Shown: positions 5,197 through 5,563 of the stretch, one piece after another | How the letters are laid out: each line of letters starts with the position of its first letter | How positions within the stretch are numbered: position 1 is the stretch's first letter | Origin: Zoogloeaceae bacterium | Lineage (GTDB): Bacteria > Pseudomonadota > Gammaproteobacteria > Burkholderiales > Rhodocyclaceae | NCBI GenBank assembly: GCA_031290535.1 | Contig: JAITNI010000183.1 | Location: forward strand, 1 to 5,563 | Length of the DNA: 5,563 bases | Direction: 5' to 3' | The notes under the pieces: generated by a model | Seen by the model: the letters and a program-made list of their open reading frames with translations, nothing else | The model's database searches: none | What the model was told of the DNA's origin: nothing | Position numbers and translations under genes: made by a program

Positions 5197-5563
5197 TGCG
5201 AATCCCCCGCCGAAAGCGCCGCATCCAGCGCCTTCTGGCCTTTTTCACGGGAACGGTTCGAGCCTTCCAGGTTGGCTTCGTACTGCCCCATGAAGTCCTC
5301 CACCCGAATCATCAGCTCCTTGATTTTGGCATGAAGCTGTTCCTTCATCCCATTTAGCCCTTCTACGTGCACCCGCCACTCGTTCGACTTGAAATCGAGG
5401 TCGTCGCCCTTGGTATGCCACTTGATGTTGTTTTCCTTGAGGAACTTCGCCATCGACGGCGGCATCTTCAGATACTTGCCAGTGACGCACCAGGCCAGCG
5501 GATTCTTCATGAATTCAGCATACACTTTTTTGCACTCCTTGGAGTAATTATAGTCGCTTTGGA
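5193..5563 (-). CDS. EspA/SseB-like filament or tip protein paralogue, 3' part (cut by window edge)
   Basis: The frame is open to the right edge without a start, so only the last 122 residues are visible. A GTG at 5525 is a possible but unlikely start, since it has no ribosome binding site and the frame continues upstream as QSDYNYSKECKK. The protein is a paralogue of the 173-aa product downstream. From KMPPSMAKFLKENNI onward the two align without gaps for 81 positions, with 24 identities by my hand count (about 30%), including MP-x-x-M, a Trp in the middle, and the exact motif DFMGQY. An 18-bp DNA stretch around that motif (5280-5297 and 4620-4637) is identical. It ends in a charged, Ala-rich helix (REKGQKALDAALSAGDSQ), unlike the polar tail of the paralogue. 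Two cysteines are visible, one in KECKKVY, which matches KQCAAY in the paralogue. A second filament, tip or cap subunit is likely; it could also be an older copy with a new role. Confidence 0.65.
   Translation of the reverse strand, partial: QSDYNYSKECKKVYAEFMKNPLAWCVTGKYLKMPPSMAKFLKENNIKWHTKGDDLDFKSNEWRVHVEGLNGMKEQLHAKIKELMIRVEDFMGQYEANLEGSNRSREKGQKALDAALSAGDSQ

Overview
The window is a piece of a type III secretion (T3SS) translocon and effector locus. All genes read leftwards on the minus strand, so the transcriptional order runs from position 5563 down to position 1. The DNA is moderately GC-rich, and start sites carry strong AAGGAG-type Shine-Dalgarno sequences. One gene start is GTG. 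This fits a pseudomonadotal genome, and gammaproteobacterial is my guess. Nothing here fixes the species.

Layout in order of transcription: (1) the 3' part of an EspA/SseB-like secreted filament or tip gene, cut by the right edge (5563-5193); (2) a complete, diverged paralogue of it, 173 aa (5063-4542); (3) a 37-aa small gene with a very good ribosome binding site (4480-4367); (4) a 367-aa protein I do not recognise, probably a T3SS substrate (4340-3237); (5) a SycD/LcrH/SicA-type TPR chaperone (3083-2568), whose stop overlaps the next start; (6) the large hydrophobic translocator SctE (YopB/SseC/IpaB-like, 2571-1606); (7) a long imperfect palindrome, MITE-like (1605-1509); (8) the small translocator SctB (YopD/SseD/EspB-like, 1454-621); (9) a CesT-like class I chaperone (594-205); (10) the start of an Rpn/PD-(D/E)XK 'transposase' gene that looks frameshifted (184-1, running off the left edge).

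How the parts should work together: the SctA-like proteins would form the extracellular tip or filament on the needle. The TPR chaperone would hold SctE and SctB in the cytoplasm until they are exported to make the pore in the target membrane. The CesT-like chaperone and the 367-aa protein may be a chaperone/effector pair or serve partners outside the window. The order filament, TPR chaperone, SctE, SctB resembles the SPI-2 order sseB-sscA-sseC-sseD more than the LcrV-type order.

The least expected structure is at the right end. Two diverged filament paralogues are each followed by an almost identical 29/30-bp sequence that contains the last codons (Leu-Arg-Val-stop) of the small gene. This suggests an old tandem duplication of a filament gene/small gene module, with the repeat kept far better than the coding sequence around it.
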